This document shows, one piece after another, positions 61,001 to 64,000 of a stretch of DNA of 64,000 nt. Positions within the stretch are counted from its first letter, which is position 1, and every line of letters begins with the position of its first letter. Location: positions 7,281,501 to 7,345,500 of the forward strand of contig NC_134419.1 of assembly GCF_030867145.1 (NCBI RefSeq), given 5' to 3'. Made by a program: the position numbers and the translations under genes. The notes beneath the pieces are model-generated. The model had not been told where the DNA came from. It saw only the letters and a program-made list of their open reading frames with translations, and ran no database searches. The stretch comes from Opisthocomus hoazin (Eukaryota > Chordata > Aves > Opisthocomiformes > Opisthocomidae).

Positions 61001-64000
61001 AGAACTTAAGGAAGAGCATATCTTAGGACAGACTCCTGAGAAATTTTTTTACCTTGATGCTGGCCAAAGCTACATCAGTGGAATGTTTTTTCTAGCAGAA
61101 GCAGAGGGGGAAGGTGAGGCTCATCTCCTGAGTTTTATGGCACAAAAGCATGGCCAGACCATTCTTCAAGAGCCAAGTCAGAATGGTTACACCAAGTAAG
61201 AGTAGTCCATTTGCTAAAATCTAATTACCACTGCTCCTGGAACCAAACCAGAAAGACCCTCTTCCATCCTGTATGAAGACAGGATTCCCCCTTCAAAGCA
61301 GTGCTAACAGAAGCATCTTAAACATCTCATTTATCCTCTGTTGTCCTGCTGTTGATAGAGAAAGGGATAAAATCAACACTGATTATGAAATAAACCAGAA
61401 GAAAGGGAAAATTGAAATGCCTTCAGATTATTACACCTTCCATTGGACTCCTTTTCCTCCTTTTATCTATTGTGTTTTGACCTACTAACAGATGTTTTAA
61501 GAATACATTTGAAAAGGTATGATGATACTTTATGGAGTGAACCTTTCAACTTAAGTTACGTCAGAAAGAGTCATCAGGAAACTAATCAAAAATGGACAGA
61601 GGTGAAAGGCTAGAAAAGCAATGAACTTTTTAAACTGACAGGTAGAATTGACAGAGAACTAAATGAGACCAGATGAAGTGGTCACAGGGCAGAGAAATTT
61701 CCTGAAATATGACAAATGATTACACATCCACTTGCCATATTTGCAGTAATACAGCTTTTTAATAGTAATTTATAACAAAAGAATGCCTCTGCTCTGTAAT
61801 CTTCCTCTGGCATTGAAATCATTCACCCTGAACATCCCGTCTGCGCATGCAATGATACCTTTTCACTGCATACAACTTCACACCTAAAACATGGGAAAGG
61901 TTTACCCCAATCAGCTGCCTGTCTATTAATGTTCTCTTAACTTCTTAAATCTTAAAAAAAAAAAGTATTACATACTTTTTTCTATCTAAGTTATTAAATT
62001 ATATTGATTACGTGTTTATTGCATGGATTATTCACATTACATTAATGTTTAAATCAGCTCTTTGAAATGTTTTGGTTTTCTGAAACTGTTTCAATGAACT
62101 CTTGGTTTCCAGTTTCTTATTGGGCTTGACAACCACATGTCCTGTGCATGCAGTTAACAACTAGAAATGGTGTCCTGCAATTCCCAGTATTCAGTAAGAC
62201 TAAATGATTCATATAGTCCAGAGACTTGATCTTGTAATTTTACTGTATGATATATTCCTGTTGACTACAGTATGGCTATGTGCAGAATAGACTGGCAGCC
62301 TCTGAAGCTAACAAGACTTTTTGAAAAGAACGTTTTGTTAGTAGGAACAATTTTTGTAACCAAATTGTTCCCTAAGATGAAACTTGCGGAAAAATATCTG
62401 TTTTGACAAAAGTCCCAGTATCAGTTTTTCAGTTTTGAAATAATCAGAGCTTTCTATATTTGTATTTAGATTCTTTTTTTGGTTTGAAATTATTTTAACT
62501 TTTAATATTTTATTTATAAAGTTTGAAAATATGAATATCAACTTTGAAATATTTCTCATCAATTGTATCCAAACAAAATGTTTCAGCTTAACCAAACTGA
62601 TGGTTTTGGAGTTACTTTTCCTTGAAAACTTAAAATGTTTATATTCTGTCTGGATTTGGAAGAGGAGACTTCAAATGTAAAATGCTTATATGACAGGAAA
62701 ACATTTCCCCACGTATCTCTAGTGGTTAGTGGTCTCTCAAGAGGACAATAAAGTACCACTAATAAAATCACTACTATTGTGAATATAGAAGTAACGACAA
62801 AACAGAATGTGTGGTGTGACTCCTGTTAAGAGTTAGAAAAGCTGATTTACAATTTAAACTAAGAATTCAGCAGGATTTTTAATTACAAGGACAGTTTGAC
62901 TATTGTGCTCTATTTTAAAGGATGGATGAACAATCTGTGGGTTATGGACATTTTCCTTGGCAGCTGTTCTTTATTTATCATTGTCAGATTTACTTGTGTG
63001 CTAAATAAAAATATAATGGTTTATCATATAATTCAGATGAAAGCAATGAATTATGATGTAACAGCAATGCCTTTAGGGAAAGGGAGACAAAAAGACAGAG
63101 GACTATTTCATATAATACAGTAATAGCTTTCTCACTGCATCTTTCACTTAAGGAAACTAAAACTACAGCTCCCTGAAGTTAGGATTTCTGTAATTTCTGT
63201 CTGATGGGGAAGGTTCCACAGAACTGCATTTATAGATCAGGTGTTACAGAATTTTGTTCTTCAAGAAATTGTACTTCAGTCTTTTCTATTGTTCTAGAAT
63301 TCTATTATTTCCTTTTCCTATCATTGTTCCATCAGTTAATACTTTGAAAAGAATCTGTCCCTGACTCTGTGGATGTTTGAGTGGCGGAAAGGAATCTACG
63401 TAAGCAGAATTGCATCGAAAACTTTCATGTCTGTGCTTACCTTCCAGACTGAACACAAGTCTGCTTACTTAAAATGCACTGGTCATTCAACTGTTCTCAT
63501 TTTCTAGGGTTAGTTTAGAAGATTTTCTTGTTGAGCAGGTGTCTTGCAATGCTATGAGATAAAACAGCATGCCTTATCGCTAGGCCTGTAGATTGACAGC
63601 TTGGATCAGGTTTTCTAGGCTAAGGATGGAAAGTTACTTGGGGCTGACTTCAGCTCCTGCGTAGAGACAGCTGGAAGAGGTCAGCCATTATCACTAGACA
63701 GGCTCCCGCTGTTGCCTATGCCTAGCTGCTGCAGAGCTGGCACAAAAGATGTAGCTGAGTTTTGTTGTTTCTCGTCCTGTATTGTGGGCATCACCATGTT
63801 TGTGAGCTGGCTAGACAGAGGAGTTAGCTGTGTAGCATTAGATGACAGTCACCTCTGTGGTGATGTTCAGGTACAGCTCAGTTATTTTCTGCTGCTCTGT
63901 GTATGTCTCTGCTATGGAGCTTTAATGTGGTTCAGAATTAGTACTCAAATCTCTCAAATCCATCAAAGGGTTTGTAAACTCCTTTGTGTTTTGTCAGTGA
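55026..64000. other. Gene-free right flank
   Basis: About 9 kb of AT-rich DNA with no exon, RNA gene or recognisable transposon that I can support. A T run of 20 lies at 59317-59336 and may be the tail of an unrecognised minus-strand retrocopy, though no body is visible. Confidence 0.4.
59317..59336. repeat. T homopolymer (20)
   Basis: A pure run of T followed by AAAA. There is no attached SINE or processed-gene body that I can identify. Confidence 0.9.

Overview
The window reads as vertebrate nuclear DNA, almost certainly from a bird, probably a neognath. Three kinds of evidence support this. CR1 LINEs with the typical 3' end (ATTCTATG-type octamers) occur at several ages. There is a solo LTR of a family I associate with bird genomes (starts TGTCCTGGTTTCGG, ends AAACCACGACA). 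The single gene is split by long introns in AT-rich DNA, with one sharp CpG island. Nothing here looks bacterial, viral or plasmid-like, and the species cannot be named from the sequence alone.

The one protein-coding gene I can support is on the minus strand: SHISAL2A (formerly FAM159A), a small Shisa-like single-pass membrane protein. Exon 1 (46904-47085) lies in a CpG island (about 46.54-47.48 kb) and encodes the cysteine-rich extracellular part. Exon 2 (39029-39168) encodes the transmembrane helix and the start of the cytoplasmic tail. The last exon begins at 26893. Splice phases agree across all three exons, and a candidate poly(A) signal follows at 26416-26421. The last exon has an in-frame TGA at 26814, giving 133 residues. 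The same frame continues beyond it for 29 codons and contains a stretch resembling the C-terminus I recall for mammalian SHISAL2A.

Layout: 1-1.2 kb, no gene. 1.2-3.0 kb, a 5'-truncated CR1 with an uninterrupted 572-codon reverse transcriptase frame. 3-26.4 kb, gene-poor DNA with a MIR/L2-like fossil near 4 kb and simple repeats. 26.4-47.1 kb, SHISAL2A. Its intron 2 holds CR1 pieces at 27.85-28.30, 29.07-29.35 and 33.15-33.31 kb, plus a nested LTR complex at 37.16-38.60 kb. Its intron 1 holds a decayed CR1-like element at 44.69-46.27 kb. 47.1-64 kb is the upstream flank: a possible divergent non-coding exon near 48.1-48.3 kb, a weak old duplication, a few MIR/L2-like fossils and no recognisable coding exon.

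The most unusual structure is around exon 2. A 187-bp block occurs twice as a direct repeat (38332-38518 and 39673-39859; 12 mismatches by my count, no length difference), and exon 2 lies between the copies. The left copy sits inside the LTR, cleanly flanked by a 23-bp duplication of LTR sequence. I found no convincing new gene system. The points most worth checking are the C-terminal stop, this duplication, a possible 45-nt cassette exon and the nested LTRs.
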